Positions 1-9,535 of a DNA stretch of 64,000 bases are shown one piece after another. Location: the NCBI GenBank assembly GCA_947453625.1, contig CANGHK010000001.1:124001-188000 (forward strand), in the 5' to 3' direction. The stretch's first letter is position 1; each line of letters opens with the position of its first letter. Made by a program: the position numbers and the translations under genes. A model generated the notes under the pieces. That model was given only the letters and a program-made list of their open reading frames with translations. It ran no database searches and was not told where the DNA came from. This stretch comes from Burkholderiales bacterium (lineage in GTDB: Bacteria; Pseudomonadota; Gammaproteobacteria; Burkholderiales; Burkholderiaceae_C).

Positions 1-625
1 CGTAGAGCCGGCCTTCCTTGTCGAAGGTCAGGTATTTCCAGCCATGCGGGATATACGCCGGCATGTCGCTGTAGACGACCTTGGCCTCGGGCATCTTGGC
101 CAGACTGGCTTCGGCGTTGTCGTATTTCAGAATCTTGTCGATGTCGGCGACGTAGAGCGCACCCTTGCGGAAGGCGACCCCGGTGGGCATCTTCATGCCG
201 GTCAGGATGGGCTTGACGGTCTTGCCGTTGTCGGTGATCGCGTAGACCGTGCCGACGCCGAACGAGCCGACGAACAGCGTGCCCTTGTCGCCCCAGGCCA
301 TCTGGCGCGCGCTGTTCACGCCCTGGGCGTAGACGCTGATCTTGAAGCCGGGCGGCAACTTGACGGCCGCCAGGCTCTTCTCGAGGTCGGCCATCGAGGC
401 CGGCAGCGCCGGACCGGCGGGCGGCGCCAGTCCCTTCTGGGCCACGGTCTCGTCACCGAGGAACCAGTCTGCTGGCGGGTGCTCCCAGAAGTCCTTGGTC
501 GTGGAGTCGTAGCTCTTGACCGCCTGCGCCTGCGCCGCCGACAGCGTGATCAGCGTGAGGCAGGCGCCGGCAATCAAGGCGCGGCTGAACGTCTTGCGGG
601 TCGATGTATTTGTTCGTTCCGTCAT
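1..625 (-). CDS. Sorbosone-dehydrogenase-like (PQQ-type) periplasmic protein, 3' end beyond the window
   Basis: This gene runs off the left edge of the window; about 208 N-terminal residues are visible. The ATG at 623-625 follows a GAGGAG ribosome-binding site. A basic start and a hydrophobic stretch ending in AQAQA (about residue 35) look like a signal peptide, so the protein should be periplasmic. The mature part has beta-propeller-like strands (MAWGDKGTLFVGSFGVGTVY, PTGVAFRKGALYVADIDKI) and, at the edge, HGWKYLTFDKEGRLY. These match the glucose/sorbosone dehydrogenase (GSDH) family, whose members are often PQQ-linked. Substrate and cofactor cannot be told from this fragment. It is divergent from ruvC and no partner gene is visible on this side. 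Confidence 0.8.
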   Translation of the reverse strand, partial: MTERTNTSTRKTFSRALIAGACLTLITLSAAQAQAVKSYDSTTKDFWEHPPADWFLGDETVAQKGLAPPAGPALPASMADLEKSLAAVKLPPGFKISVYAQGVNSARQMAWGDKGTLFVGSFGVGTVYAITDNGKTVKPILTGMKMPTGVAFRKGALYVADIDKILKYDNAEASLAKMPEAKVVYSDMPAYIPHGWKYLTFDKEGRLY

Positions 626-697
626 GTAAGTCTCCTCGGGTTTGCAAATCAGCAAGCCCCCGGATGGGACCACGCGACTGTTCGGCTGGCAGCTAGA

Positions 698-714
698 ACA
701 TTCCCTAGTAATGT
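698..714. promoter_or_regulatory. Short inverted repeat upstream of the GSDH-like gene
   Basis: ACATT and AATGT arms flank a 7-base centre in the 197-base gap between the divergent GSDH-like gene and ruvC. The repeat lies about 75 bases before the GSDH start and could be a regulator site for it. No protein can be named. The rest of the gap shows only weak promoter-like hexamers. Confidence 0.25.
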
Positions 715-822
715 CGCCATTTTCGAGAAGAGTGCGGATCGAGACCGGGCGACCTGGCACCGGGCTGGCGTGCGAGGCCAATTCCCGAACCCTTAAGATC
801 CCTCCATGAACCTGATCTCCGC

Positions 823-1365
823 ATGCGCATCCTCGGCATAGACCCGGGCCTGCAGTGCACCGGCTTCGGTGTCATCGAGGTCCAGGGCTCGGCGCTGCAC
901 TATGTGGCGAGCGGCACCATCAGCACACTCGAACTCGAGCGCGGCAACCTGCCCGGGCGCATCAAGCTGATCTACGAAGGCGTGGCCGAGGTCAAGCGGC
1001 GCTACCAGCCGCAGTCGGCGTCGGTCGAGATCGTGTTCGTCAACGTCAACCCGCAGTCCACGCTGCTGCTGGGCCAGGCCCGTGGCGCGGCGCTGGCCGC
1101 GCTGGTCAGCGACGAGATGCCGGTGGCCGAGTACACCGCGCTGCAAATGAAGAAGGCAGTGGTCGGCCATGGCCTGGCCAGCAAGGGCCAGATCCAGGAG
1201 ATGGTGATGCGCCTGCTCAAGCTGCCCGGCCTGCCCGGCAAGGACGCCGCCGACGCGCTGGGCCTGGCCATCACCCACGCCCATGCCGGGCGCAGCTTCG
1301 AGGCCCTGGCCGGCGCCAACTCGCCGCGCAGCCACGCCCAGTTCAAGGCCGGGCGCACCTACTGA
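823..1365 (+). CDS. ruvC: Crossover junction endodeoxyribonuclease RuvC
   Basis: RuvC resolves Holliday junctions together with the RuvAB branch-migration motor. The 180-residue protein has the family's normal length and starts with [10 protein letters not shown]. The expected acidic metal-binding residues are present: D7, E69 in ASVEIVFV, and D141/D144 in the [10 protein letters not shown] block. There is no strong Shine-Dalgarno sequence before the ATG. In many bacteria ruvC sits beside ruvA and ruvB; neither is visible here. The next gene, 84 bases on, is an unrelated hydrolase. Confidence 0.97.
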   Translation: MRILGIDPGLQCTGFGVIEVQGSALHYVASGTISTLELERGNLPGRIKLIYEGVAEVKRRYQPQSASVEIVFVNVNPQSTLLLGQARGAALAALVSDEMPVAEYTALQMKKAVVGHGLASKGQIQEMVMRLLKLPGLPGKDAADALGLAITHAHAGRSFEALAGANSPRSHAQFKAGRTY

Positions 1366-1449
1366 CGCGCAAGCCCCCGCCACTGCACGCGGGCGCGGCC
1401 CCCGCTACCATCGTCGACCCGTTCACCTCCACCCGACCCGAAAGTCCCC

Positions 1450-2172
1450 ATGACCCACCCCGTGCACACCCAATGGATCAGCCTGCCGACCGCCGGCGGA
1501 GCGATGGACGCCTACCTCGCGTTGCCGCCCGGCGGCAGCGGGCCGGGCTTGCTGCTGATGCAGGAGATCTTCGGCGTCAACGCCCATATCCGCGGCGTGG
1601 CCGAGCAGTACGCGCTGGCCGGGTTCGTGGTGCTGGCGCCCGATGTGTTCTGGCGCCAGGCGCCGCGCATCGAACTCGGCTATTCGGGTAACGACATGGC
1701 GCGCGGCATGCAACTCGCCGGCGCGCTGCAGCCGGCCGAGGTGCTGGCCGATCTGCAGGCCGCCGTGGCGGCGCTGCGCACGCGGCCGGAACTGGTGAGC
1801 CCGAGCGCCGCCCCCGCCAAGGTGGGCGCGATCGGCTACTGCATGGGCGGCCGACTGGCCTATACCGCGGCCGCGCTGGCCGGGGTGGACGCCGCGGTGG
1901 CCTATTACGGCGGCGGCATCGCGGGACAACTGGCGCTGGCCGAGCAGGTGCGGTGCCCGATGCAATTCCATTTCGCCGGCAGCGATGCCCATATCCCGCC
2001 CGAGGCGGTGGCGGCGGTGCGCCAGGCCTTCAACGGCAAACCGGCCGAGGTCTTCGAGTACCCCGGTTCGAACCACGGTTTCAACTGCTGGGACAGGGCC
2101 AGCTACCACGCGCCCAGCGCCGCGCTGGCGCTGGGACGCAGCCTGGGCTTTCTGGCACGGCAGTTGTTCTGA
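1450..2172 (+). CDS. Dienelactone hydrolase family protein
   Basis: This is an alpha/beta hydrolase of the dienelactone hydrolase family, 240 residues long with no signal peptide, so cytoplasmic. The family triad Cys-Asp-His is visible: C131 in GAIGYCMGGR, D179 in FAGSDAHIPPE and H209 in GSNHGFNC. E39 in MQEIFGVN corresponds to the glutamate that activates the cysteine in characterised members. Those members open the lactone ring of dienelactones in chlorocatechol breakdown, but many relatives have other or unknown substrates. No aromatic-degradation genes are nearby, so the substrate is unknown. The gene is convergent with the small genes downstream of lpxC. Confidence 0.9.
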   Translation: MTHPVHTQWISLPTAGGAMDAYLALPPGGSGPGLLLMQEIFGVNAHIRGVAEQYALAGFVVLAPDVFWRQAPRIELGYSGNDMARGMQLAGALQPAEVLADLQAAVAALRTRPELVSPSAAPAKVGAIGYCMGGRLAYTAAALAGVDAAVAYYGGGIAGQLALAEQVRCPMQFHFAGSDAHIPPEAVAAVRQAFNGKPAEVFEYPGSNHGFNCWDRASYHAPSAALALGRSLGFLARQLF

Positions 2173-2209
2173 TCAGCCAGAGCCGCCGTCGAACGCATGG
2201 CGCGGGCGC

Positions 2210-2419
2210 TCAGGCCAGCGCCCGGATGCCGTCGATGACGCGGCCGAAGACCACGATGTTGAAGGTGCCCAGCACCACCACGACCGCCCAGCGGTAGAAG
2301 GCCTTGGCGCGTGCCAAGGGCACCGCCTCGCCGGTGGACAGGTGCAAGGCAAAGAAAAGCGCCGCCGGCATGGCCAGCAGCAGCACCAGCACGCCAGAGA
2401 TCCAGAACAGAACCCTCAT
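2210..2419 (-). CDS. Small two-helix membrane protein, unknown function
   Basis: This 69-residue protein is not recognised. Two hydrophobic segments (about residues 5-27 and 44-60) suggest two membrane helices joined by a short loop, STGEAVPLARAKAFYRW. It lies 10 bases after another tiny membrane protein and is probably the last gene of the dcw-lpxC transcription unit. The ATG is the only sensible start and coding bias resembles the neighbours. It could act at the cell envelope, but that rests on location alone. Confidence 0.6.
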   Translation of the reverse strand: MRVLFWISGVLVLLLAMPAALFFALHLSTGEAVPLARAKAFYRWAVVVVLGTFNIVVFGRVIDGIRALA

Positions 2420-2429
2420 CCGGTGGAGG

Positions 2430-2615
2430 CTACAGCAGGATGGCCAGGCGCTCGAGGATCAAAACGCCAAAGAATCCCGCCGCCACGATCAAGGCCCACT
2501 TCAGGATCACCACACCGCGCTGGCGCCAGACCGGATCGCCGGTGCCCACACCCATCGCCAGGCACAGCACGCAGCCGAGCAACAGCAGACCGAAGACCAG
2601 GCGGAAGATCAGCAT
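2430..2615 (-). CDS. Small two-helix membrane protein downstream of lpxC, unknown function
   Basis: This 61-residue protein begins MLIFRLVFGLLLLGCVLC and has a second hydrophobic segment at about residues 36-59 (VVILKWALIVAAGFF...). The two predicted helices are separated by a charged loop, GTGDPVWRQRG. It starts 19 bases after the lpxC stop in the same direction. A longer in-frame reading extends into the lpxC region, but that part is the antisense-frame shadow of lpxC, so the ATG at 2613-2615 is preferred. Function is not recognised. Together with the next gene it forms a pair of mini membrane proteins. Confidence 0.6.
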   Translation of the reverse strand: MLIFRLVFGLLLLGCVLCLAMGVGTGDPVWRQRGVVILKWALIVAAGFFGVLILERLAILL

Positions 2616-2634
2616 CAGGCTGCGCTGCCGATCT

Positions 2635-3570
2635 TCACCAGGCCGGCGCCAGTTCGGCGAACCCGGCCGGGGCGCGCGACGCGTCGTCGAAGCTGACGAT
2701 CTCCCAGGCTTCGGGGCGTGACAGCAACTCGCGCAGCAGCAAGTTGTTAAGCGCATGGCCGCTCTTGAAACCGGTGTACTGCGCCAGCATCGGATGGCCG
2801 ACGTTGTAGAGGTCGCCGATCGCGTCGAGGATCTTGTGCTTGGCAAACTCGTCGTCGTAGCGCAGGCCGCCGGCGTTCAAGACCCGTGAATCGTCGACCA
2901 CGATCGCGTTGTCCATGCTGCCGCCCAGCGTCAGCCCGCGCGAGCGCATCGCCTCGACATCCTTGGTGAAGCCAAAGGTGCGGGCGCGCGCGATGTCGCG
3001 CTTGTAGCGGCCCGATCCCATGTCGAAGCTGACGCGCTGGCCGGTGGCATCGACCGCCGGGTGGTCGAAATCGATCTCGAAGCTGAGCTTGAATCCATTG
3101 CAGGGCTCCAGCCTGGCCCACATCAGCCGCTTGCCCTCGCCTTGCCGCACCTCGACCGTCTGCTTGACGCGCAGAAAACGCTTGGGCCGGTCCTGCAGCG
3201 CGATGCCCGCGCTTTGCAGCAGGAACACGAAGCTCGCCGCCGAGCCGTCGAGTATCGGCACCTCGTCGGCGGTGATGTCGACGACCAGGTTGTCTATGCC
3301 CAGACCGCAGCAGGCCGACATGAAGTGCTCTATGGTCTGCACCTTGGGTGCGCCCGGGTCGCCGCCCACCGAAATGGTCGAGGCCATGCGGGTGTCGCTG
3401 ACCGAGTCGAAGCGCACCGGAATGTCCACCGGCACCGCCAGATCGACACGGCGGAACACGATGCCGGTGTCGGCTGCGGCCGGGCGCAGCGTCAACTCCA
3501 CCTTCTGGCCGCTGTGCATGCCCACGCCGACGGCGCGGGTGAGCGACTTCAAGGTGCGTTGCTGGAGCAT
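2635..3570 (-). CDS. lpxC: UDP-3-O-acyl-N-acetylglucosamine deacetylase LpxC
   Basis: LpxC is the zinc deacetylase that commits UDP-acyl-GlcNAc to lipid A synthesis in the cytoplasm. The protein has 311 residues (E. coli 305). It starts [20 protein letters not shown], typical of the family; the 14 in-frame residues upstream are not conserved and are excluded. H82 in TIEHFMSA and the H/D of [12 protein letters not shown] are the zinc ligands, and GHALNN holds the conserved histidine near the C-terminus. It lies 122 bases after ftsZ, the usual place at the end of a proteobacterial dcw cluster. Confidence 0.97.
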   Translation of the reverse strand: MLQQRTLKSLTRAVGVGMHSGQKVELTLRPAAADTGIVFRRVDLAVPVDIPVRFDSVSDTRMASTISVGGDPGAPKVQTIEHFMSACCGLGIDNLVVDITADEVPILDGSAASFVFLLQSAGIALQDRPKRFLRVKQTVEVRQGEGKRLMWARLEPCNGFKLSFEIDFDHPAVDATGQRVSFDMGSGRYKRDIARARTFGFTKDVEAMRSRGLTLGGSMDNAIVVDDSRVLNAGGLRYDDEFAKHKILDAIGDLYNVGHPMLAQYTGFKSGHALNNLLLRELLSRPEAWEIVSFDDASRAPAGFAELAPAW

Positions 3571-3692
3571 GGGCCTGATTTTCGTCGAATCGGGCCGGGC
3601 CCGGGTCTGCACAGCGAAAAACGCCCGGAACGCAAGCGCGCACCGGGCTCAACTCGCCTGGATTCAACCGCGCGCAGACTCACCCCAGCGTG

Positions 3693-4928
3693 TCAATCAG
3701 CCTGCTTGCGCAGGAAGGCCGGGATCTCGATCTCGTCCATGCCATTGGACGACAGGGCCTCGACCTTGGCTGCGGCCTGGGTGCGGCCCGAGCGCCAGAC
3801 ACTGGGCGTGCTCAGGCTGCTGTAGTCGTGCTGGCCGGTGCCCCCGAGCGGGACTATCGGGCTTCGACCCACCACCTCGTTCAGGATCGGCACGTTGTCG
3901 GTTCCGGTACGCTGGCCCGTGCTGCCGGGCGCAAGCTGCACCACGGTCAGCGGTGCTGCCTGCGCCCTGACCTGCGACAGGCCGGTGGCAATCACCGTGA
4001 CGCGAAGCTGGTCGCCCAGGCTCTCGTCGTAGGCAGCGCCGAAGATGATGTGCGCGTCCTCGGCGGCGTAGCGGCGGATGGTGTTCATCGCCGCCCTGGA
4101 CTCGCTGAGCTTGAAGTTGACCCGGTTGGCCGCGATCAGCACCAGCACGCCCCGGGCGCCGGAGAGATCGATGCCCTCGAGCAACGGGCAGGCCACGGCC
4201 GCTTCCGCCGCCTTGTTGGCGCGGTCGGGCCCGCTGGCCTGCGCCGTGCCCATCATCGCCTTGCCCGGCTCGCTCATCACCGTCTTGACGTCTTCGAAGT
4301 CGACGTTGACCAGACCGTGCATGTGGATGATGTCGCTGATGCCACCCACCGCGTTCTTCAGCACGTCGTTGGCATGCGCGAAAGCCTGGTCCTGCGTGAC
4401 GTCGTCGCCCAGCACTTCGAGCAGTTTCTCGTTGAGCACGACGATCAGGCTGTCGACGTTGGCCTCGAGTTCGGTGGTGCCGGCGTCAGCCTGCTTCATC
4501 CGGCGCGGGCCCTCAAAGTCGAAAGGCTTGGTGACCACACCCACCGTCAGGATGCCCATCTGCTTGGCCACGCGGGCGACGATGGGCGCCGCGCCGGTGC
4601 CGGTGCCGCCGCCCATGCCGGCGGTGATGAAGACCATGTGCGCGCCTTCCAGCGCGGCCCGCACCCTGCCCTCGGCTTCTTCGGCCGCCGCACGCCCCTT
4701 GTCGGGCTTGCCGCCGGCGCCCAGGCCGTTGTCGCCTAGCTGGATCAACTGGTGCGCGCTGCTGCGGTTGAGCGCCTGCGCGTCGGTGTTGGCGCAGACG
4801 AACTCCACGCCTTGCACGCCCTGGTTGATCATGTGCTCGACAGCGTTGCCACCGCCACCGCCCACGCCGACCACCTTGATAAGGGTACCTTGCTCGAATT
4901 CCTCGATCATCTCGATAGGCATATTCAT
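3693..4928 (-). CDS. ftsZ: Cell division protein FtsZ
   Basis: FtsZ is the tubulin-like GTPase that polymerises into the Z ring. The 411-residue protein carries the tubulin signature GGGTGTG (residues 106-112), the N-terminal glycine-rich loop GVGGGGGNAVEHM, and a T7-type region NVDFEDVKTVM. The variable linker is followed by the conserved C-terminal peptide DEIEIPAFLRKQ, which binds FtsA and other partners. The start at 4928 has a GGAGAG Shine-Dalgarno sequence; another ATG lies two codons on. A gap of 113 bases separates it from ftsA, longer than other dcw gaps, leaving room for an extra promoter (inference). Confidence 0.98.
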   Translation of the reverse strand: MNMPIEMIEEFEQGTLIKVVGVGGGGGNAVEHMINQGVQGVEFVCANTDAQALNRSSAHQLIQLGDNGLGAGGKPDKGRAAAEEAEGRVRAALEGAHMVFITAGMGGGTGTGAAPIVARVAKQMGILTVGVVTKPFDFEGPRRMKQADAGTTELEANVDSLIVVLNEKLLEVLGDDVTQDQAFAHANDVLKNAVGGISDIIHMHGLVNVDFEDVKTVMSEPGKAMMGTAQASGPDRANKAAEAAVACPLLEGIDLSGARGVLVLIAANRVNFKLSESRAAMNTIRRYAAEDAHIIFGAAYDESLGDQLRVTVIATGLSQVRAQAAPLTVVQLAPGSTGQRTGTDNVPILNEVVGRSPIVPLGGTGQHDYSSLSTPSVWRSGRTQAAAKVEALSSNGMDEIEIPAFLRKQAD

Positions 4929-5041
4929 CTCTCCTGTGTCGTCAAGCAGTTGCCACTGATTTTTGGGTGAAGCCTAGGGTGAACCAACGATCCCGGGGTC
5001 TTGAAATGCCCCTGTTGTGCGGAGCCCACTTGCAAGAGCTC

Positions 5042-6274
5042 TCAAAAATTGCCAAGAAACCAATCCTTCGCGCGACCCATCAGGGTCTTGACCGAGCCCG
5101 CCTGCAGCGCCACCTTGTGACCTCTGGCCCGCGCCAGCCGGGCTTCCTCGAGCAGGCCCATCACGGTGGCCGAGCGCGGATTGGCCACCATGTCGAACAG
5201 CGGGCCGTGGTAGAGCGGCAGGCCCTTGCGAACGGGTTTGAGGAAGATGTCCTCGCCGAGCTCGACCATGCCGGGCATCACCGATGAGCCGCCGGTGATC
5301 ACTATGCCCGACGACAGCAGTTCCTCGTAGCCCGACTCGCGGATCACCTGGTGCACCAGCGAGTAGATTTCTTCCACGCGAGGCTCGATCACGCCGGCCA
5401 GCGCCTGGCGGCTGAGCATGCGCGGGGCACGGTCGCCGAGACCCGGCACCTCGAGGTTCTCGCTCGGGTCGGCCAGCATCTGCTTGGCCACGCCGTACTC
5501 GACCTTGATCTCCTCGGCGTCCTTGGTCGGCGTGCGCAGCGCCATCGCGATGTCGCTGGTGATCAGGTCGCCGGCGATCGGGATCACCGCAGTGTGGCGG
5601 ATCGAGCCCTCGGTGAAGATGGTCACGTCGGTGGTGCCGGCACCGATGTCGACCAGCGCCACGCCCAGCATCTTCTCGTCCTCGGTCAGCACCGCGGCGG
5701 CGCTGGCGCTGGGGTTGAGCACCAGGCGCTCGACCTCCAGGCCACAGCGCCGCACGCATTTGAGGATGTTCTCGGCGGCACTTTGAGCGCCGGTGACGAT
5801 GTGCACCTTGACCTCGAGCCGGCTGCCGCTCATGCCCACCGGCTCCTTGATCTCGTTGCCGTCGATCACGAACTCCTGCGGCTCGACCAGGAGCAAGCGC
5901 TGGTCGTTGGGGATGTTGATGGCCTTGGCCGTCTCGACCACGCGGTGCACGTCGACCGGCGTGACCTCGCGGTTGTCACGCACGATCACCATGCCGGTCG
6001 AGTTCTGGCCCCGGATATGGCTGCCGGTGATGCCGGTGTAGACGCGTTCGATCTTGCAGGCGGCCATCATCTCGGCCTCCTTGAGCGCGGCCTGGATGCT
6101 CTGCACCGTGGCGTCGATGTTGACGACGACACCGCGCTTCAGGCCGTGCGACGAAGACACGCCCAGGCCGGCCAGCCGCAACTCGCCACCGGGCATCACC
6201 TCGGCCGCCACCGCCATCACCTTGGCGGTGCCGATGTCGAGCCCGACGATGAGATCCTTGTATTCCTTGGCCAT
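5042..6274 (-). CDS. ftsA: Cell division protein FtsA
   Basis: FtsA is an actin-like ATPase that tethers FtsZ filaments to the inner membrane. The 410-residue protein begins MAKEYKDLIVGLDIGTAKVM, containing the phosphate-1 loop. A second phosphate motif, VDIGAGTTDVTIF, follows mid-protein. The C-terminus ends in a short amphipathic helix with GRAKDWFLGNF, the membrane-targeting sequence. It lies 37 bases after ftsQ and 113 bases before ftsZ. Confidence 0.98.
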   Translation of the reverse strand: MAKEYKDLIVGLDIGTAKVMAVAAEVMPGGELRLAGLGVSSSHGLKRGVVVNIDATVQSIQAALKEAEMMAACKIERVYTGITGSHIRGQNSTGMVIVRDNREVTPVDVHRVVETAKAINIPNDQRLLLVEPQEFVIDGNEIKEPVGMSGSRLEVKVHIVTGAQSAAENILKCVRRCGLEVERLVLNPSASAAAVLTEDEKMLGVALVDIGAGTTDVTIFTEGSIRHTAVIPIAGDLITSDIAMALRTPTKDAEEIKVEYGVAKQMLADPSENLEVPGLGDRAPRMLSRQALAGVIEPRVEEIYSLVHQVIRESGYEELLSSGIVITGGSSVMPGMVELGEDIFLKPVRKGLPLYHGPLFDMVANPRSATVMGLLEEARLARARGHKVALQAGSVKTLMGRAKDWFLGNF

Positions 6275-6311
6275 GTCTGCCTTGTATCCTGTCGTGCTCT
6301 GAGCGGTGGCT

Positions 6312-7121
6312 TCAGCGCTTGCGCGCGGCCGAGGCCGGCACGTTGGTGGAGACGCCTTTCAGGCGCACCGCGAATCCCTGGTCGTGGCGCAGGTCGGCCG
6401 ATTCCAGCGGGCGCTGGTACTGCGCTTCGACCCGGGGCATGGTACGAACGAAGCGCTCGGTGCGGGCCAGCACCTCGTCCTCGCTGCCGCGACCGAGTTC
6501 GATCGCCGCGCCTTTGTCCAGTTCGACCCGCCACGAGCCGCGCGCCGACAGCGTGAGCCCGACCAGGTCGCCGGCGTGCAGCAGTTGCAGCAACGGCACC
6601 AGGCGGCGCTGCATCGCCAGCAGTTGCGGCGCGGTGCCTTCGGGGCCGGCCAGCCGCGGTAGTTCGTCGTCCTCGACGTCGCCGACATTGGCCTCGAACA
6701 CTTCACCGAAGCTGTTGACCAACCGGTCGTTGCCGTCAGCCATCGCCCACAGCGCGACGGGGCTGTGCTCTTCGAGCTCGACCGCCAGCCGCATGGGCCA
6801 GACCCGACGCACCACCGAGCGGCGCACCCAGGGCACGGCCTCGAAGGCGGCCCGGCATTTCTGCAGGTCCAAGGTCAGGAAACTGCCAGACAGTTGCTGC
6901 AGCGCATTGGCGCGTATGGTCTGCTCGCTGTTGCGCGTGACCTCGCCCTCGACCCGGATGCCGCGCACGGCGAACACCGGCAGACGCGCCGTCCACCACA
7001 GCAAGGCCGCGCACAGCGCCAGCCCGGCGAGCACGAAGACCGCGTTGGCGGTGGCCAGCATCAGGCGCACGTCGGCAGGCAGGCCGAACGCGGGGGTGAA
7101 GGCGGGGGCACGGGCGACCAT
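6312..7121 (-). CDS. ftsQ: Cell division protein FtsQ
   Basis: FtsQ is the bitopic divisome protein that joins FtsB/FtsL to the septal synthase. The 269-residue protein has a short cytoplasmic N-terminus and one membrane helix (about residues 24-46, ATANAVFVLAGLALCAALLW). A POTRA domain (VFAVRGIRVEGEVTRNSEQT...) and the periplasmic beta domain (VPWVRRSVVRRVWPMRLAVE) follow. The start ATG lies three bases after the ddl stop, so the genes are tightly linked. Confidence 0.95.
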   Translation of the reverse strand: MVARAPAFTPAFGLPADVRLMLATANAVFVLAGLALCAALLWWTARLPVFAVRGIRVEGEVTRNSEQTIRANALQQLSGSFLTLDLQKCRAAFEAVPWVRRSVVRRVWPMRLAVELEEHSPVALWAMADGNDRLVNSFGEVFEANVGDVEDDELPRLAGPEGTAPQLLAMQRRLVPLLQLLHAGDLVGLTLSARGSWRVELDKGAAIELGRGSEDEVLARTERFVRTMPRVEAQYQRPLESADLRHDQGFAVRLKGVSTNVPASAARKR

Positions 7122-7124
7122 GGA

Positions 7125-8126
7125 TCAGACCCTGGAGACCGGCCGAAGCGGGCCGCCGTCCAAACTGGCGTTGGACAGCAGGCGCAGGCAGAGCTGCTCG
7201 TAAGACAGCCCGGCCGCGCCGGCCGACATCGGCACCAGCGAATGCCCGGTCATGCCGGGCGAGGTATTCATCTCCAGCAGGAAGGGCTTGCGGTCGGCAG
7301 TGCGGATCATCAGGTCGGCGCGGCCCCAGCCGCGGCAACCGAGCGCCCTGTAGGCCGCGACGACGATGCGCTGGATCTCACGTTCTTCGTCGGCGGCAAG
7401 GCCACTTGGACACAAGTATCGAGTATCGTCGCTAAAGTACTTGTGCTGGTAGTCGTAGTTGCCCTCGGGCGCGACGATGCGCACCACCGGCAAGGCCTGG
7501 GCGCCGGCGCCGCTGCCTATCACCGGACAGGTGACTTCCTCGCCTTCGATGAATTCCTCGCACAGCACGTCGGGGTCGTAGGACGCGGCCAACTTGACGG
7601 CCTCGGCCAGGTCGGAATAACCGGCCACCTTGGTGATGCCTATCGACGAGCCCTCGCGCGGCGGCTTGACGATCAGCGGCAGGCCGAGGTCGTCGGGCAC
7701 GCTGCGCACGCGCTCGCTAGACTGGTCGTCGGCCGCCAGCCAGACGAAGCGCGGCGTCGGCAGATCACAGGCCAGCCAGACCCGCTTGGTCATGGTCTTG
7801 TCGATCGCGATCGCCGAGGCCATCACGCCCGACCCGGTGTAGGGAATGCCCAGCAGTTCCAGCGCGCCCTGCACCGTGCCGTCCTCGCCATGCCGGCCAT
7901 GCAGCGCGATGAAGACGCGGTCGAAGCCTTCGAGCTTCAAGTCCCCCAGTTCCCGCAAGGCCGGGTCGAAGGCATGGGCGTCCACGCCCTGGCTTTGCAG
8001 CGCCGTCAACACGCCGCGTCCTGACATCAGCGAGATCTCGCGCTCGGCGCTGGTGCCGCCCAGCAGCACCGCAACCTTGCCGAAGCCCTGCACCGCGCTG
8101 GCAGGCACCGTGACGACCCCGCTCAT
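7125..8126 (-). CDS. ddl: D-alanine--D-alanine ligase
   Basis: Ddl makes the D-Ala-D-Ala dipeptide that MurF adds to the murein precursor, using ATP (ATP-grasp fold). The protein has 333 residues. The N-terminal motif [20 protein letters not shown], the [14 protein letters not shown] block, the serine loop PREGSSIG and the metal site [18 protein letters not shown] are all family signatures. The true start is the ATG at 8124-8126, overlapping the murC stop as ATGA; upstream residues in this frame are a shadow of murC. Confidence 0.97.
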   Translation of the reverse strand: MSGVVTVPASAVQGFGKVAVLLGGTSAEREISLMSGRGVLTALQSQGVDAHAFDPALRELGDLKLEGFDRVFIALHGRHGEDGTVQGALELLGIPYTGSGVMASAIAIDKTMTKRVWLACDLPTPRFVWLAADDQSSERVRSVPDDLGLPLIVKPPREGSSIGITKVAGYSDLAEAVKLAASYDPDVLCEEFIEGEEVTCPVIGSGAGAQALPVVRIVAPEGNYDYQHKYFSDDTRYLCPSGLAADEEREIQRIVVAAYRALGCRGWGRADLMIRTADRKPFLLEMNTSPGMTGHSLVPMSAGAAGLSYEQLCLRLLSNASLDGGPLRPVSRV

Positions 8127-9535
8127 GCCACCCCCTCCAGCAACTGCTCCAGCACCTTGCCCGGCACCGCGCCTATCGTGCCCGCGCCCATCGTGATCAC
8201 CACGTCGCCGCCGCGGGCCTGCTGGGCGATGGCCTCGGGCAGATAGGCGACATCGTCGACGAACACCGGATCGACGCGGCCCGCCACGCGCAGCGCACGC
8301 GCCAGCGCCCGGCCGTCGGCGGCGACGATGGGCGACTCGCCAGCGGCGTAGACCTCGGTCAGCAGCACCGCATCGGCCGTGCCCATCACCTTGATGAAGT
8401 CCTCGAAGCAATCGCGGGTGCGGGTGAAGCGGTGCGGCTGGAAGGCCAGCAGCAGGCGCCGGCCCGGAAAGGCGCCGCGCGCGGCGGCGATCACCGCGGC
8501 CATCTCGACCGGGTGGTGGCCATAGTCGTCGACCAGCGTGAACAAGCCCCCCCCAGCCGCAGGCAGGTCGCCGTAGTGCTGGAAGCGCCGGCCCACGCCG
8601 GCAAAAGACGCCAGCGCCTGCACCAGTGGCGCGTCGGGCAGTTCGAGTTCGGCGGCCACCGCGATCGCGGCCAGCGCGTTGCGCACGTTGTGCTCGCCGG
8701 GCAGGTTCAGCGTGATGGCCAGGTCGGGCATCACCATGCCGTTGCGGCGCTGGCAGGTGAATCGCATCTGGCCGCCGGGCAGGTGTTGCACGTCCACCGC
8801 CCGCACCTGCACGTCCTCGCCCAGGCCATAGGTGACGACCGGACGCGAGACCATGGGCAGGATGGAGCGCACGCCGGGGTCGTCGCCGCAGACGATGGCC
8901 GCGCCGTAGAAGGGCATGCGGTGGATGAAGTCCACGAAGGCGTGCTTTAGACGCGCGAAGTCGTGGCCGTAGGTGTCCATGTGGTCGGCGTCGATGTTGG
9001 TCACCACGCTCATCACCGGCAGCAGGTTCAGGAACGAGGCATCGCTCTCGTCGGCCTCGACCACGATGTAGTCGCCAGATCCCAGCCGCGAGTTGGCGCC
9101 GGCCGCGTTGAGCTTGCCGCCGATGACGAAGGTCGGGTCCAGACCGGCCTCGGCCAGCACGCTGGTCACCAGCGAGGTGGTGGTGGTCTTGCCATGGGTG
9201 CCAGCGATCGCGATGCCGGATTTCAAACGCATCAACTCGGCCAGCATCACCGCACGCGGCACCAGCGGAATATGACGGGCGCGTGCCGCCAGCACTTCGG
9301 GGTTGTCACCGCGCACCGCGGTGGAGGTGACCACGGCCTGGGCCTTGCCGATGTTCTCGGCCGCATGGCCGACGAAGACCCGGATGCCGAGTCCGGCCAA
9401 CCGGCGCGTGGTCGCGCTGTCACCCAGGTCCGAGCCCGAGACCGCATAGCCCAGGTTGTGCAGGATCTCGGCGATGCCGCTCATGCCGGCGCCACCGACG
9501 CCGACGAAGTGGATGCGTTTGACGGCGTGTTTCAT
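8123..9535 (-). CDS. murC: UDP-N-acetylmuramate--L-alanine ligase MurC
   Basis: MurC adds L-alanine to UDP-MurNAc, the first amino-acid step of precursor assembly. The 470-residue protein starts [20 protein letters not shown], with the nucleotide-binding GVGGAGMSG of the N-terminal domain. The Mur ATP loop [13 protein letters not shown] and the central-domain motif [10 protein letters not shown] follow, then the C-terminal YGHHPVEM block. The ATG overlaps the murG stop (ATGA), and its own stop overlaps the ddl start in the same way. The in-frame extension to 9799 is a shadow of murG. Confidence 0.97.
   Translation of the reverse strand: MKHAVKRIHFVGVGGAGMSGIAEILHNLGYAVSGSDLGDSATTRRLAGLGIRVFVGHAAENIGKAQAVVTSTAVRGDNPEVLAARARHIPLVPRAVMLAELMRLKSGIAIAGTHGKTTTTSLVTSVLAEAGLDPTFVIGGKLNAAGANSRLGSGDYIVVEADESDASFLNLLPVMSVVTNIDADHMDTYGHDFARLKHAFVDFIHRMPFYGAAIVCGDDPGVRSILPMVSRPVVTYGLGEDVQVRAVDVQHLPGGQMRFTCQRRNGMVMPDLAITLNLPGEHNVRNALAAIAVAAELELPDAPLVQALASFAGVGRRFQHYGDLPAAGGGLFTLVDDYGHHPVEMAAVIAAARGAFPGRRLLLAFQPHRFTRTRDCFEDFIKVMGTADAVLLTEVYAAGESPIVAADGRALARALRVAGRVDPVFVDDVAYLPEAIAQQARGGDVVITMGAGTIGAVPGKVLEQLLEGVA

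Noticed and set aside
44-796. A 250-codon plus-strand ORF at the window start
   Set aside because: It is antisense to the GSDH-like gene, which has a signal peptide, a ribosome-binding site and family motifs.
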